Positions 16,256 to 25,569 of a stretch of 34,621 nt of DNA are shown here, in pieces (the stretch's first letter is position 1; each line of letters begins with the position of its first letter). Location of the stretch: contig SCQV01000227.1 of assembly GCA_004299085.1 (NCBI GenBank), positions 1 through 34,621 on the forward strand, read 5' to 3'. The notes beneath the pieces were generated by a model. That model was not told where the DNA came from and ran no database searches. It saw only the letters and a program-made list of their open reading frames with translations. The stretch comes from Chitinophagaceae bacterium (GTDB taxonomy: Bacteria; Bacteroidota; Bacteroidia; Chitinophagales; Chitinophagaceae). The position numbers were made by a program, and so were the translations under genes.

Positions 16256-17227
16256 CTACTTTTTATGTGCTCCCGCCTTCCTCTTTTCTCGCTTCAATAA
16301 ATAGGTTCCATCGAAAAGACAATTTATGCCGCGATATGCGCCGCATCCGCCCACTTCTTCAATAGTAACTCTACCGGATGAAAATTTGAATCTTACTGAG
16401 CATGGCCCGTTCTGATCCTGAAATTCTCCCTCATCCTTTCTGATAAATTTACCTGTACCATTCAGCTCTCCGGTACAATCGCCATTGCTTTTATTCAAAT
16501 GAATAAAAAACAAGAAAGTATTTTTCGTTTTCCCATCTCTTATGGAAACCAGGTCATACTTGCTTGCATAATAATCTCCTGAAAAATGATTCTTACGGGG
16601 AAGCGTATCAATAGGATTTGAAAAGCTGTTTGGATTGGCAGGTTCATTGGTGTTTGTCATAATCAGCAACAAGGTGCCATCGGGATTAATACCATACACC
16701 TGTTCCCGCGTTATCAAGAATCCGGTGCCTAATTGCTTTCTTTCCTGAACTCGCAACAAGAATTTATTATCCAGGCTAAAGGAGAAAACCTGATTAGGAT
16801 TGGTTTTACTTGCCGAAGCAATTTCTTTAGCCCCAATAAGCCTGCCGTCTTTTCCGTATATTAATAGGTCCACTTTTTTACTGGCCGGCGACACCACTTT
16901 TACCATCAGCAAACGCAAATCATGATAACGCCTCTGACCAAGGGGATATATATCGGCTTTAGCATGATTTTTCCCTTCGGGATACCATAAAGAGTCGGGA
17001 ATAAATTCGCCGGTTCGTGTAGCGTCTAACTGAAGAGAATCCGGAATCGCTTTTCCAAGAGAATCTTCATTATACTTAATCGGCAAATTAAAAACTGGAA
17101 ATTGCAGTAATAAATCCGAATAGGTAAATGCCCCCCTCTCTTGTGACGATTTTCCCGTGTGATGGCAAGCGCTGATAATGATCAGTAATAGAAAAAACCA
17201 TAGAGAATAAGCATGTTTTTTATTCAT
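16256..17227 (-). CDS. Lipoprotein of unknown function
   Basis: This is a 323-residue exported lipoprotein. The signal peptide MNKKHAYSLWFFLLLIII ends in a lipobox ISAC with the cysteine at about residue 21. I do not recognise the family. The mature protein is mixed alpha/beta with short hydrophobic strands, and it has a Cys-rich glycine segment near the C terminus (VGGCGAYRGINCLFDG) that could form a disulfide. It stands alone. Its start is divergent from the Nramp gene, with a 190-base gap carrying a 10-base inverted repeat. Confidence 0.75.
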   Translation of the reverse strand: MNKKHAYSLWFFLLLIIISACHHTGKSSQERGAFTYSDLLLQFPVFNLPIKYNEDSLGKAIPDSLQLDATRTGEFIPDSLWYPEGKNHAKADIYPLGQRRYHDLRLLMVKVVSPASKKVDLLIYGKDGRLIGAKEIASASKTNPNQVFSFSLDNKFLLRVQERKQLGTGFLITREQVYGINPDGTLLLIMTNTNEPANPNSFSNPIDTLPRKNHFSGDYYASKYDLVSIRDGKTKNTFLFFIHLNKSNGDCTGELNGTGKFIRKDEGEFQDQNGPCSVRFKFSSGRVTIEEVGGCGAYRGINCLFDGTYLLKREKRKAGAHKK

Positions 17228-17296
17228 GTCCCGGAGATTTACTTTTCTGAGAATATTAGAACTTCAATAAGGCAGCTCTCAAAAATCAAGGGCAAA

Positions 17297-17336
17297 TTTC
17301 AGAAAAAAATAACAGCCTGCCATTTCTTTTCTGAAA
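17297..17336. repeat. Inverted repeat TTTCAGAAAA-N20-TTTTCTGAAA
   Basis: Perfect 10-base arms at 17297-17306 and 17327-17336 flank 20 bases. The repeat lies in the divergent gap between the unknown lipoprotein and the Nramp gene, 30 bases upstream of the Nramp -7 box. It could be an operator pair or a weak hairpin followed by a T-run. Confidence 0.5.
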
Positions 17337-17365
17337 GATTTTTTTCATATCGTTAAAAAAAAAAT

Positions 17366-17373
17366 TAGATTTG
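17366..17373 (+). promoter_or_regulatory. Bacteroidota -7 box for the Nramp transporter
   Basis: TAGATTTG matches TAnnTTTG and lies 45 bases before the ATG at 17418, leaving a leader of about 38 bases. Confidence 0.6.
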
Positions 17374-17417
17374 CCTAAAATTATGGAATAAAATTCCTCT
17401 AAAACAGCATAAATAAC

Positions 17418-19307
17418 ATGAGCAGGTCGCAGATGGCAGAACAGTCTTTGGGAGAGGTGCATGAATCGGTAGATACTACAGTCAAAAGCGGCTTTTGGCG
17501 GAAAATACTGGCGTTTACAGGCCCCGCCTATCTGGTAAGCGTAGGTTATATGGATCCGGGCAATTGGGCAACGGATCTGGCAGGTGGAAGTAAATACGGC
17601 TACACGTTGATATGGGTTTTACTCATGAGCAACTTAATGGCTATCTTATTGCAGGGAATGAGTTCACGGCTTGGCATTGTCCGCAGGCGTGATCTGGCAC
17701 AAGCAAACAGGGAAGCCTATCCTCCTTTTGTAAACTTTGTTTTATATGTTCTGGCGGAAATAGCCATTACAGCCACTGATTTGGCGGAAGTGCTGGGAAT
17801 GGCCATCGGCATACAATTACTCACCGGGCTCCCTCTCATGTTCGGTATTTGTGTTACCGTATTGGACACCTTTATCATCCTTTTTCTCCAACGATACGGC
17901 ATGCGTAAAATGGAGGCTTTTATTATCGGATTAATTGCGGTGATAGGCTTTTCCATGTTATGGGAACTTTTTTATGCCAAGCCGCATCTGGGTGCTGTCA
18001 TGACGGGATTTATACCCAGGCTGCCGGATAGCGAAGCACTTTATATCGCCATCGGGATTATCGGCGCCACCGTTATGCCGCATAATTTATACCTGCATTC
18101 TGCTTTAGTGCAAACACGGAAATTCAATCATGATGAAGCGGGCATTAAACAGGCATTAAAAATGAACAGGATTGATAATGCAGTAGCGCTTAATCTGGCT
18201 TTTTTGGTAAATGCCGCCATCCTGGTGCTGGCGGCCGCAGTTTTTTTCCTCCATGGACATACCGAGATTGCAGATATCCGCGATGCGTCCAATTTGCTGT
18301 CGCCATTGTTAGGATATACATTAGCTCCTATCATATTTGCAGTAGCGTTAATAGCCGCAGGGCAAAGCTCAACGGTGACGGGAACTATCGCAGGCCAAAT
18401 AGTGATGGAAGGTTATTTACGCTTGCGTATCAATCCATGGTTGCGAAGGCTTATCACGCGGTTATTAGCCATTATTCCGGCAGTTTTAGTTTTAGGGATT
18501 GCAGGGGAAAGTGAAATCGGGAATTTATTGGTATTCAGCCAGGTTCTACTAAGCCTTCAGTTAGGTTTCGCCATCATACCGCTGATACATTTTGTAAGCG
18601 ACAAAAAGAAGATGGGTAAGCATGCCATCAAACCTGGAACTAAAGTCCTGGCATGGGTGGTAGCAACAGTTTTGGTCTATTTGAATATTAAAATGGTTTA
18701 CAGTGAATTGATTGTCTTCTTTGATCAGCATTATCCATTATGGAGTCAATCATTGTTAATAGCTGTTACAATGGCATTGATTATTTTATTAGGGTATGTT
18801 TTGTTATTTCCTTTTATAAATAAGAAACAGGAGATACAATCTGCAAGGATACATGCTGTCCGTGCCGCCCTTCCGGATCTTTCACACATTGAAAAGCCGG
18901 TTTACCGGAAAATAGCGATGGCCCTGGATTTTGGGAAAAATGATAAGGGGATCATTGAAAACGCCTTAGCTCAGGGAGAACACGACACTGAATATCTGCT
19001 GATACATATTACGGAAAGCGCTTCCACGAGACTGATAGGAAATGAAAGCGATGATTACGAAACCCAGCAGGACAGAGAACAGTTAAAGGCCTATGTAAAA
19101 ATGCTACGTGAAAAAAATATTTTATCCACTTCCGTATTAGGGCATTCTAAACGCGCGAAAGAAATTGTTCGTATCGTGAATGAGCATGAAGCCGACCTGC
19201 TCGTCATTGGCGGCCATGGTCATACCGGATTAAAAGACTGGATATATGGCGAAACAGTCAACTATGTGAGGCATTATGTGAATATTCCGGTGTTGATAGT
19301 GAAATAA
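17418..19307 (+). CDS. Nramp-family divalent metal transporter fused to a universal stress domain
   Basis: This 629-residue inner-membrane protein probably imports Mn2+ or Fe2+ with protons. The Nramp part (about 28-470) has the metal-binding motif DPGNWATDLAGG at 46-57 (TM1) and MPHNLYLHS near residue 220 (TM6), both intact. After the last TM a cytosolic universal-stress domain covers about 490-629. It ends with the nucleotide-binding signature GGHGHTGLKDWIYGETV and NIPVLIVK. This makes it about 200 residues longer than E. coli MntH (412). Nramp-USP fusions occur in other Bacteroidota. Met6 at 17433 is a possible alternative start. Metal choice and the role of the USP domain (nucleotide or stress gating) are inference. 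Confidence 0.9.
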   Translation: MSRSQMAEQSLGEVHESVDTTVKSGFWRKILAFTGPAYLVSVGYMDPGNWATDLAGGSKYGYTLIWVLLMSNLMAILLQGMSSRLGIVRRRDLAQANREAYPPFVNFVLYVLAEIAITATDLAEVLGMAIGIQLLTGLPLMFGICVTVLDTFIILFLQRYGMRKMEAFIIGLIAVIGFSMLWELFYAKPHLGAVMTGFIPRLPDSEALYIAIGIIGATVMPHNLYLHSALVQTRKFNHDEAGIKQALKMNRIDNAVALNLAFLVNAAILVLAAAVFFLHGHTEIADIRDASNLLSPLLGYTLAPIIFAVALIAAGQSSTVTGTIAGQIVMEGYLRLRINPWLRRLITRLLAIIPAVLVLGIAGESEIGNLLVFSQVLLSLQLGFAIIPLIHFVSDKKKMGKHAIKPGTKVLAWVVATVLVYLNIKMVYSELIVFFDQHYPLWSQSLLIAVTMALIILLGYVLLFPFINKKQEIQSARIHAVRAALPDLSHIEKPVYRKIAMALDFGKNDKGIIENALAQGEHDTEYLLIHITESASTRLIGNESDDYETQQDREQLKAYVKMLREKNILSTSVLGHSKRAKEIVRIVNEHEADLLVIGGHGHTGLKDWIYGETVNYVRHYVNIPVLIVK

Positions 19308-19346
19308 ATTGATTGTACTTTTACCCTGACACAATGTATCTTACTC

Positions 19347-19895
19347 ATGGGAAAAATTGACCCTTCTATAAAACAGGCTATTGAACAGTTGCCAAAGAAG
19401 GAACTGGAAAAATTAGTATTAAAGGTTGCCCAGGCAGACAAGCAATTTCACGATTATCTAATTGTAAATTATGCAGACAAAGAATTTGGAGAACAAGATT
19501 TGTTCAAGCAGGCTCAATCAGATATAGATTCCCTGCTTTTAAAAAAATATAAAGGTTACTCTAATGAACTCCGAGGCGCCAAATATCTTGCGGCATGTAA
19601 TAAAAGAATCACCACTTTTGGAAATATTTGTAAGAAGAAGGAACTACAAATGGATTTAATCATGGGAGTCCTTGATGGAGTATTTTCTACATACTCAGAC
19701 CTTTTAGGAACCTGCTTTACCTCTTTTGATTACCAGACTTCTCTTTTGTTAAACAAGGCCATTAGCTTATTACAGAAAAAGCTGCATGAAGATTTCAGAA
19801 TTGAATATGAGCCAAAAATTAATAAGTTTCTTACCATTTTACATAGTAAATCCAATCATCTTGATTCCATATACAGAATGCCTGCCAACATTTAA
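19347..19895 (+). CDS. Hypothetical helical protein
   Basis: I do not recognise this 182-residue protein. It is predicted to be almost wholly helical and is rich in Lys, Leu, Asp and Gln, with no signal peptide or membrane segment. It begins KIDPSIKQAIEQLPKKELEK, a pattern seen in small Bacteroidota proteins of unknown role. A stretch with two cysteines near ITTFGNICKKKELQ could be structural. It starts 39 bases after the Nramp gene and may be co-transcribed, although a weak TACTTTTA lies at 19316-19323. The regular codon use and clean start support a real gene. Confidence 0.7.
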   Translation: MGKIDPSIKQAIEQLPKKELEKLVLKVAQADKQFHDYLIVNYADKEFGEQDLFKQAQSDIDSLLLKKYKGYSNELRGAKYLAACNKRITTFGNICKKKELQMDLIMGVLDGVFSTYSDLLGTCFTSFDYQTSLLLNKAISLLQKKLHEDFRIEYEPKINKFLTILHSKSNHLDSIYRMPANI

Positions 19896-20032
19896 TAATA
19901 AATTATGGAAACACTATAAAAGGGTTTAAAAAAATCTTTGAGCCTTCTATTTCTCTTAGGGCATAAATTTTCAGGAGAAATCAATCGCTAAAGATATCCT
20001 TTGGTTAAAAAAGTTTAAAGGCATTTTTTTGT

Positions 20033-20040
20033 TATCTTTG
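20033..20040 (+). promoter_or_regulatory. Bacteroidota -7 box for the Rnk-like gene
   Basis: TATCTTTG lies 32 bases before the ATG at 20073. The 177-base gap from 19896 to 20072 holds no other feature that I can support. Confidence 0.6.
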
Positions 20041-20072
20041 AATGTTTTTTACTTATTAAAAGTCATACTAAT

Positions 20073-20483
20073 ATGAGCAAGATCATTTTAAGCAAACTCG
20101 ATCATTCCAGAATAAAAGCATGCATCCATGATGCCAAGCAGTTCAAGTCCATTAACGCAAAAGACGCAGCTTCTCTAATGAATGAGCTGGATTCTGCGGA
20201 AATTGTTGACTCTCAAAAAATACCCGGTAATGTAGTCACCATGAACTCTATTGTAAAAATCAGCTTTCTGAATACTAATAAGCAAACTGAATTTCAGATT
20301 GTCTATCCGGGTAAGGCAAATCTGAAGGAAAAGAAAATATCTATCTTTTCACCGATAGCTACCGCACTTTTGGGATATAAAAAAGGAGATGAGATTGAAT
20401 GGATTATTCCTGCCGGCCCAACCAAAATCAGGATTGATGAAATTATCTATCAACCGGAGGCCGCGGGGGATTATGACCTTTAG
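20073..20483 (+). CDS. Rnk / GreA-GreB C-terminal-like regulator
   Basis: This 136-residue cytosolic protein has the Rnk layout: a short helical N-terminal region (about 1-45), then a GreA/GreB C-terminal FKBP-like domain with VVTMNSIVKISFLN, FQIVYPGKANLKEKKISIFSPIATALLG (in part) and KKGDEIEW. Rnk binds RNA polymerase in the secondary channel region. The long GreA coiled coil with its acidic tip is absent, so it cannot rescue backtracked polymerase as GreA does. nfeD follows 10 bases later, possibly in one transcript. Confidence 0.85.
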   Translation: MSKIILSKLDHSRIKACIHDAKQFKSINAKDAASLMNELDSAEIVDSQKIPGNVVTMNSIVKISFLNTNKQTEFQIVYPGKANLKEKKISIFSPIATALLGYKKGDEIEWIIPAGPTKIRIDEIIYQPEAAGDYDL

Positions 20484-20493
20484 AGAATGAAAC

Positions 20494-21771
20494 ATGAGAT
20501 TTTTTTATTACATCATTGCCATTTTGTTTGTTTTACCTTTTCAGTCAGAGGCACAGAAGGTTATTTCCATAACCGTTGATCAGGCTATTACTCCGGCGAC
20601 TGCTGAATTTATCCATCGCGGCATTAAAACAGCAGAGAATGAAAATGCGCAATGCGTGATTATTCACCTGAATACTCCAGGCGGGTTAGGCATTTCCATG
20701 AGAAATATAGTTGGCGATATCCTGGATGCAAGTGTACCGGTAGTGGTCTATGTTTCACCCGGAGGAGCACGTGCCGGTTCAGCCGGTGTATTTATCACTT
20801 TGGCGGCCAATATAGCCGCTATGGCTCCAGGCACTAATATCGGCGCTTCACATCCCGTCAGCATGGGCGGCGGCCAACTGGATAGTACGGAAAATGCTAA
20901 AGTAACCAACGATGCGGTTGCGTTGATGCGTTCCATTGCGCAAAGAAGAAATCGTAATGTTGAATGGGCTGCCGATGCCGTCACACACAGCGTTTCCATT
21001 ACGGATGAAGAAGCTTTGCAGAAAAATGTCATCAACCTGATTGCAGTGAATATCCATGATTTGCTTCAAAAAATAAACGGAGATACCGTTACCTTAAATT
21101 CAGGGAAAGTGGTCCTGCGTACTGCTAATGCCACCATAGAACCAGTGGAAATGGGGATGGGTGAAAAGTTATTGGTGGTCATCAGCAATCCGAACATTAT
21201 GTATATTCTTTTACTGATTGGGATATTCGGGATTATCTTTGAATTTCACGCACCGGGAACTATTTTGCCGGGTGTATTTGGCGTAATATGCCTGATACTT
21301 TCCTTTTATTCCATGAGCGTATTGCCCATTAATTATACCGGACTCGCATTGATTATTTTTGCAGTGATTTTATTTTTATTGGAAATAAAAATTGCCAGTC
21401 ATGGGATATTGGCGTTGGGTGGAGTTATATCTTTGCTGTTAGGTTCGTTGATACTGGTCCGTACCGGACCAACTTTTGAATATGCTAGAATCTCAAGAAG
21501 TATTATCTTCACTGCCGTTGCAATGACTACGGCCTTCTTTTTGTTTGTAATTGCGGCCGGATTAAATGCACAACGGGCAAAGCCAAGATCGGGTGCAGAA
21601 GGCATTTCCGAAGAAACAGGTGAGGCATTGGATGATCTGGCGCCGTTCGGTAAAGTGCAGATACATGGCGAAATATGGAATGCCGAATCAGTTTCAGGAA
21701 TAATAAAAAAAGGACAGAAAGTGAAAGTGAAAGAAATGAGAGATCTAAAATTATTTGTGGAGGGGATTTAA
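20494..21771 (+). CDS. NfeD-family membrane-bound serine protease (ClpP class)
   Basis: This 425-residue long NfeD protein starts with a signal peptide ending near residue 20 (QSEA). The ClpP-like protease domain (about 22-215) carries TPGG at 61-64 and GARAGSAGVF at 91-100, with Ser96 as the likely nucleophile. Lys136 in NAKVTNDA is the likely general base, as in the archaeal 1510-N protease. Four or five membrane segments follow (about 225-370), then a small OB-like NfeD C domain (FGKVQIHGEIWNAESV). The slipin gene follows downstream, the classic partner that is cleaved by or scaffolds NfeD. It acts at the inner membrane. The catalytic assignments are by family pattern. Confidence 0.9.
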   Translation: MRFFYYIIAILFVLPFQSEAQKVISITVDQAITPATAEFIHRGIKTAENENAQCVIIHLNTPGGLGISMRNIVGDILDASVPVVVYVSPGGARAGSAGVFITLAANIAAMAPGTNIGASHPVSMGGGQLDSTENAKVTNDAVALMRSIAQRRNRNVEWAADAVTHSVSITDEEALQKNVINLIAVNIHDLLQKINGDTVTLNSGKVVLRTANATIEPVEMGMGEKLLVVISNPNIMYILLLIGIFGIIFEFHAPGTILPGVFGVICLILSFYSMSVLPINYTGLALIIFAVILFLLEIKIASHGILALGGVISLLLGSLILVRTGPTFEYARISRSIIFTAVAMTTAFFLFVIAAGLNAQRAKPRSGAEGISEETGEALDDLAPFGKVQIHGEIWNAESVSGIIKKGQKVKVKEMRDLKLFVEGI

Positions 21772-21781
21772 CTATTGGATT

Positions 21782-21799
21782 AATATTCAATATTCAATG
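21782..21799. repeat. AATATTCAATATTCAATG motif
   Basis: A copy of the TTGAATATTGAA-type intergenic motif lies in the 104-base gap between nfeD and the slipin gene. Related copies lie at 532-550, 7016-7056, 24196-24233 and 32730-32757. Confidence 0.55.
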
Positions 21800-21875
21800 T
21801 TTATGGGATAAATAGAGGAAGTTTCAAATCTTACGGCTTTTCAGCAATAAATTATAAACATAAAAATATCATATC

Positions 21876-22664
21876 ATGAGCGCATCACCGTTTATCATTA
21901 TTATCATTGTCATTATCGCGATTATTATTCTGGCCAATGCCGTCAGGATATTGAAAGAATATGAACGCGGAGTCATCTTCCGTTTGGGAAGATTAACAGG
22001 GAAACAGGCTAGTGGGCCGGGACTAATATTGCTCGTTCCTATCGTGGATAAACTGGTCAAAGTCAGCCTGCGAACGGTGGTGCTGGACGTGCCTCCACAA
22101 GATATTATTACTTTGGATAACGTTTCCGTCAAAGTAAATGCAGTCGTTTATTTTCGGGTGGTAGATCCGCAGAAAGCCGTTATAGAAGTCGAAAATTATT
22201 TGTTTGCCACTTCTCAGATATCCCAGACCACTTTACGCAGTGTCTTAGGGCAAGTGGAATTGGATGATCTTTTATCCAAAAGAGATATCATCAACCATAA
22301 GCTGCAGGAGATTATAGATACTCATACAGCGCCCTGGGGAATTAAAGTTTCCAACGTGGAGGTAAAGCAGATAGATCTTCCTCAGGAAATGCAGCGCGCT
22401 ATGGCTCGTCAGGCGGAAGCCGAGCGTGAGCGCCGTTCAAAGATCATTACCGCTGAAGGTGAGTTCCAGGCTTCTCAAAAGCTGACCGATGCGGCTAAAA
22501 TATTGGCGGAACAGCCCAGTGCACTTACCCTGCGTTATTTACAAACATTACAGGTGATAGCCTCAGAAAATAACTCCACCACCATTTTCCCCGTACCTAT
22601 TGAGATGATGAAGCCTTTTTTAGAGAAAGCGAAAGATTTTGTAACAACTGAGAAGCCATCATAA
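21876..22664 (+). CDS. Slipin/stomatin-like SPFH (band 7) protein
   Basis: This 262-residue protein is anchored by one N-terminal membrane segment (about residues 5-25). The SPFH/band-7 domain follows with [36 protein letters not shown], and the coiled [20 protein letters not shown] region near 185-205. Slipins form ring-like membrane scaffolds and pair with NfeD proteases, the gene directly upstream. The length is normal. It may stabilise membrane microdomains or quality control. The 50-base gap to the convergent prpD holds a TCATTGAATATT motif. Confidence 0.93.
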   Translation: MSASPFIIIIIVIIAIIILANAVRILKEYERGVIFRLGRLTGKQASGPGLILLVPIVDKLVKVSLRTVVLDVPPQDIITLDNVSVKVNAVVYFRVVDPQKAVIEVENYLFATSQISQTTLRSVLGQVELDDLLSKRDIINHKLQEIIDTHTAPWGIKVSNVEVKQIDLPQEMQRAMARQAEAERERRSKIITAEGEFQASQKLTDAAKILAEQPSALTLRYLQTLQVIASENNSTTIFPVPIEMMKPFLEKAKDFVTTEKPS

Positions 22665-22714
22665 TCTGATCATTGAATATTTGTGTTTATGAAATATTGT
22701 GGAAGCAATTCTCA

Positions 22715-24166
22715 TCATACAACCATCAGATCCACGAATTCATTAACCGGAGTATTCACCAGCGTATGATAGTCCATTGCTTTATTCAGAATAACGTGCT
22801 GTTGTTTTTCGGCAAACCGGTGTGCAAGATTAATTTTGAATTTTTTTATTAGTTCAGGGATACCTTCCTCTCTCCTGCGCTTGTGGCCTATGGGATATTC
22901 TACTTTCACTTCATCCATAACAGCACCGTCATTTAATTCAACGGTGAGTGCATTGGTGATGGATCGTTTTTCAGGGTCATGATAATCTTCGGTATATTGG
23001 GACACCTCCACGCATTCCATTTTATCACGGAGCAAATCAATTCGCGAGTCCGCCGCTATATTATCTTCGTAATCTGAAGCGGTCAGCCTTCCGTAAATGA
23101 GCGGGATAGCAATCATATATTGTATGCAATGGTCGCGATCGGCAGGATTATCCAATGGCCCTTTTTTATCAATAATACGGATGGCCGCTTCGTGTGTGCG
23201 GATGGTAATTTTCTTAATGTCTTGAAAAGTTTTACCCGAATCGTTTAGTTTTTTGTATAAAATCATCGCCGCTTCCACGGCAGTCTGGGCATGAAATTCG
23301 GCAGGGAATGATATTTTGAACAATACATTTTCCATCACATACGAACCATAACTGCGCTGAAATTTGAATGGATTTCCTTTAAAAGAAACATCATAAAATC
23401 CCCACGTCTTTGCCGTGAGCACAGACGGATAGCCCATTTCTCCAGTCTTAGCCATTAAAGCCAGGCGAACTGCCCTTGAGGTGGCATCGCCTGCAGCCCA
23501 CGATTTGCGGCTCCCCGTATTAGGCGCATGGCGATACGTTCTTAAAGACTGACCATCAACAAATGCCAGAGAAATGGCGTTGATCAATTCATCACGAGTT
23601 AAGCCTATCAATTTTCCCACAACTGCTGTGGACGCAACTTTTACCAGCAGAACATGATCAAGCCCCACTTTGTTGAACGAATTTTCCAATGCCAGCACGC
23701 CTTGTATTTCGTGTGCTTTTATCATAGCTTCTAGTACATCCTTTATCAGCAAAGCAGGTTTGCCGGAGGAAACAGACGTCCGCGAGAGCCAGTCAGCGGT
23801 GGATAGTATTCCACCTAAATTATCAGAAGGATGCCCCCATTCAGCGGCAAGCCAGGTATCATTAAAATCAAGCCAGCGAATAATAGCGCCAATATTAAAA
23901 GCGGCTTGTACAGGATCCAGTTGAAATGATGTACCCGGTACTTTGGCGCCATCCGGCACCATAGTTCCTTGAACTATTGGTCCTAATAATTTAGTACAAG
24001 CAGGGTAAGTCAACGCTTCCATACCACAGCCCAGCGTATCAAGAAAACAATAGTAAGCGGTGTCCCACGCGAGATCATTTTTTATTTCAAAATTTAATAC
24101 ATAATCTGCGATGTCGGCCAGAACTTTATCGGGTTGTGGGCGCTCATTAGAGATAGGTGAACTCAT
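22715..24166 (-). CDS. prpD: 2-methylcitrate dehydratase (MmgE/PrpD family)
   Basis: PrpD dehydrates 2-methylcitrate to 2-methyl-cis-aconitate in propionyl-CoA oxidation. The 483-residue protein has PrpD-family marks: [11 protein letters not shown] near the N terminus, [24 protein letters not shown] (in part), and the [15 protein letters not shown] segment mid-protein. The N and C halves give an MmgE/PrpD fold with no Fe-S cluster. It is the third gene of prpBCD and lies 251 bases after prpC; that gap is filled with repeats. No acnD or prpF is present, so a PrpD or aconitase-type path is likely. Confidence 0.93.
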   Translation of the reverse strand: MSSPISNERPQPDKVLADIADYVLNFEIKNDLAWDTAYYCFLDTLGCGMEALTYPACTKLLGPIVQGTMVPDGAKVPGTSFQLDPVQAAFNIGAIIRWLDFNDTWLAAEWGHPSDNLGGILSTADWLSRTSVSSGKPALLIKDVLEAMIKAHEIQGVLALENSFNKVGLDHVLLVKVASTAVVGKLIGLTRDELINAISLAFVDGQSLRTYRHAPNTGSRKSWAAGDATSRAVRLALMAKTGEMGYPSVLTAKTWGFYDVSFKGNPFKFQRSYGSYVMENVLFKISFPAEFHAQTAVEAAMILYKKLNDSGKTFQDIKKITIRTHEAAIRIIDKKGPLDNPADRDHCIQYMIAIPLIYGRLTASDYEDNIAADSRIDLLRDKMECVEVSQYTEDYHDPEKRSITNALTVELNDGAVMDEVKVEYPIGHKRRREEGIPELIKKFKINLAHRFAEKQQHVILNKAMDYHTLVNTPVNEFVDLMVV

Positions 24167-24233
24167 CTTATTTTAAATTAATAGTTGTTAATTGGCATTG
24201 AATATTGTGTATTGACTATTGACCATTGAATAT

Positions 24234-24362
24234 CGTTTAGTTAGCAATATTTTTAGATTAATTGATCCCAGAACTCTGATTAATGATTGCAGATTTATGA
24301 TCTGGTGTTACTTCTAAAATCAAAAATCGTCAATCAGCAATCTTCAATTTTTTAACTAAACG
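24234..24362. repeat. Candidate MITE-like element with 10-base inverted ends
   Basis: CGTTTAGTTA at 24234-24243 is the exact reverse complement of TAACTAAACG at 24353-24362. They bound a 129-base AT-rich, non-coding stretch holding phrases such as TCAAAAATCGTCAATCAGC. The whole stretch lies between prpC and prpD. No target duplication is obvious, so a mobile origin is only possible. Confidence 0.35.
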
Positions 24363-24386
24363 GCACTGATTGATCATTGCCTAAAG

Positions 24387-24404
24387 AGCTCCTTCGGAGA
24401 ATAT
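24387..24404. repeat. Short hairpin motif AGCTCCTTCGGAGAATAT
   Basis: CTCC-TTC-GGAG forms a compact hairpin, followed by ATTGACAAT. A near copy with GGCTCCTTCGGAGAGCATTGA lies at 32806-32826, also between genes and beside TTGAATATT motifs, so this is a dispersed intergenic repeat. Confidence 0.5.
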
Positions 24405-24417
24405 TGACAATCCTTGA

Positions 24418-25569
24418 TCATCCTCTTTTTTCAATGGGAACAAATTCCCTGTTTTCAGGTCCGATATAATTGGCACTTGGACGAATGATTTTTCCATCCT
24501 GCCTTTGCTCCATGATATGCGCACTCCAACCTGTCACTCTTGAAACCACGAATAGCGGAGTAAACATCAAGGTCGGGACTCCCATCAAGTAATACGAGAC
24601 GGCAGAAAACCAATCCAGGTTTGGGAACATTCTCTTCTCATTCCACATGACCGTTTCAATTCTTTCAGCGACGTTGAACAACAACATATCCCCTGCTTCT
24701 TCAGAAAGCCTTTTCGCTGCTCTTTTGATGATTTCATTTCTTGGATCTGAGATAGTATATACCGGATGTCCGAAGCCAATGATGACTTCCTTATTGGCTA
24801 ATCTTTTACGAATATCTTCCCCGGCTTCATCAGGTGATTGATAACGGCTTTGTATTTCATAAGCCACTTCATTGGCGCCTCCATGTTTGGGCCCGCGCAG
24901 TGCGCCAATTGCGCCGGTCACTGCCGAATAAATGTCAGAACCTGTTCCTGCAATAACACGGCTCGTAAAAGTAGAAGCATTAAATTCATGCTCAGCATAC
25001 AAAATCAACGACACCTGCATGGCCTTTATCCATGAATCCGAAGGCTTTTTGCCATGAAGTAAATGGAGAAAGTGACCGCCCACAGAATCTTCATCCGTTT
25101 CAGTTTGAATCTCTTTTTTATTATGCGTATAGTGATACCAGTATAACAAGGCTGAACTCAACGAAGCTAATAGTTTGTCTGCAAGGTCTCTTGCTCCTTC
25201 GATGGGATGTGTGTCTTTTTCGGGTTGAACAGTGCCTAATGCTGATACATACGTCCGCAATACGTCCATGGGATGCGCCGTTGCAGGGATGTTCTGCAAA
25301 ATATTTTTAACAGGCTGAGGCAACCCCCTGAATGATTTTAATTTCGTTTTGTAATCGTTCAAATGATTAAGCGTGGGCAACTCACCATAAATTAATAAAT
25401 ACGCTATTTCCTCAAACTGTGCTTTCTCTGCCAGATCATGAATATTGTAACCTCGGTAATGCAAATCGTTTCCACTTCTTCCAACACTGCACAAAGCTGT
25501 GTTTCCTGCTGCAACCCCCGAGAGGGCTACGCTTTTCTTGGGCTTGAATATTTTTTCGTTAGTGTCCAT
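24418..25569 (-). CDS. prpC: 2-methylcitrate synthase / citrate synthase family
   Basis: PrpC condenses propionyl-CoA with oxaloacetate to 2-methylcitrate. The 383-residue protein matches the citrate-synthase fold of the short PrpC type. It starts [20 protein letters not shown] and carries the active-site motifs [13 protein letters not shown] and [17 protein letters not shown], with the catalytic histidines. Its start overlaps the end of prpB by 11 bases (25559-25569), a strong operon sign. The protein begins just beyond an internal lysine-rich start [13 protein letters not shown] housekeeping GltA is not in the window. Propionyl specificity is inferred from the operon. Confidence 0.93.
   Translation of the reverse strand: MDTNEKIFKPKKSVALSGVAAGNTALCSVGRSGNDLHYRGYNIHDLAEKAQFEEIAYLLIYGELPTLNHLNDYKTKLKSFRGLPQPVKNILQNIPATAHPMDVLRTYVSALGTVQPEKDTHPIEGARDLADKLLASLSSALLYWYHYTHNKKEIQTETDEDSVGGHFLHLLHGKKPSDSWIKAMQVSLILYAEHEFNASTFTSRVIAGTGSDIYSAVTGAIGALRGPKHGGANEVAYEIQSRYQSPDEAGEDIRKRLANKEVIIGFGHPVYTISDPRNEIIKRAAKRLSEEAGDMLLFNVAERIETVMWNEKRMFPNLDWFSAVSYYLMGVPTLMFTPLFVVSRVTGWSAHIMEQRQDGKIIRPSANYIGPENREFVPIEKRG

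Noticed and set aside
19985-20004. AAAGATATCCTTT resembling the ric palindrome
   Set aside because: It lacks one G of the left arm and has no six-base spacer, so it is not a second operator copy.
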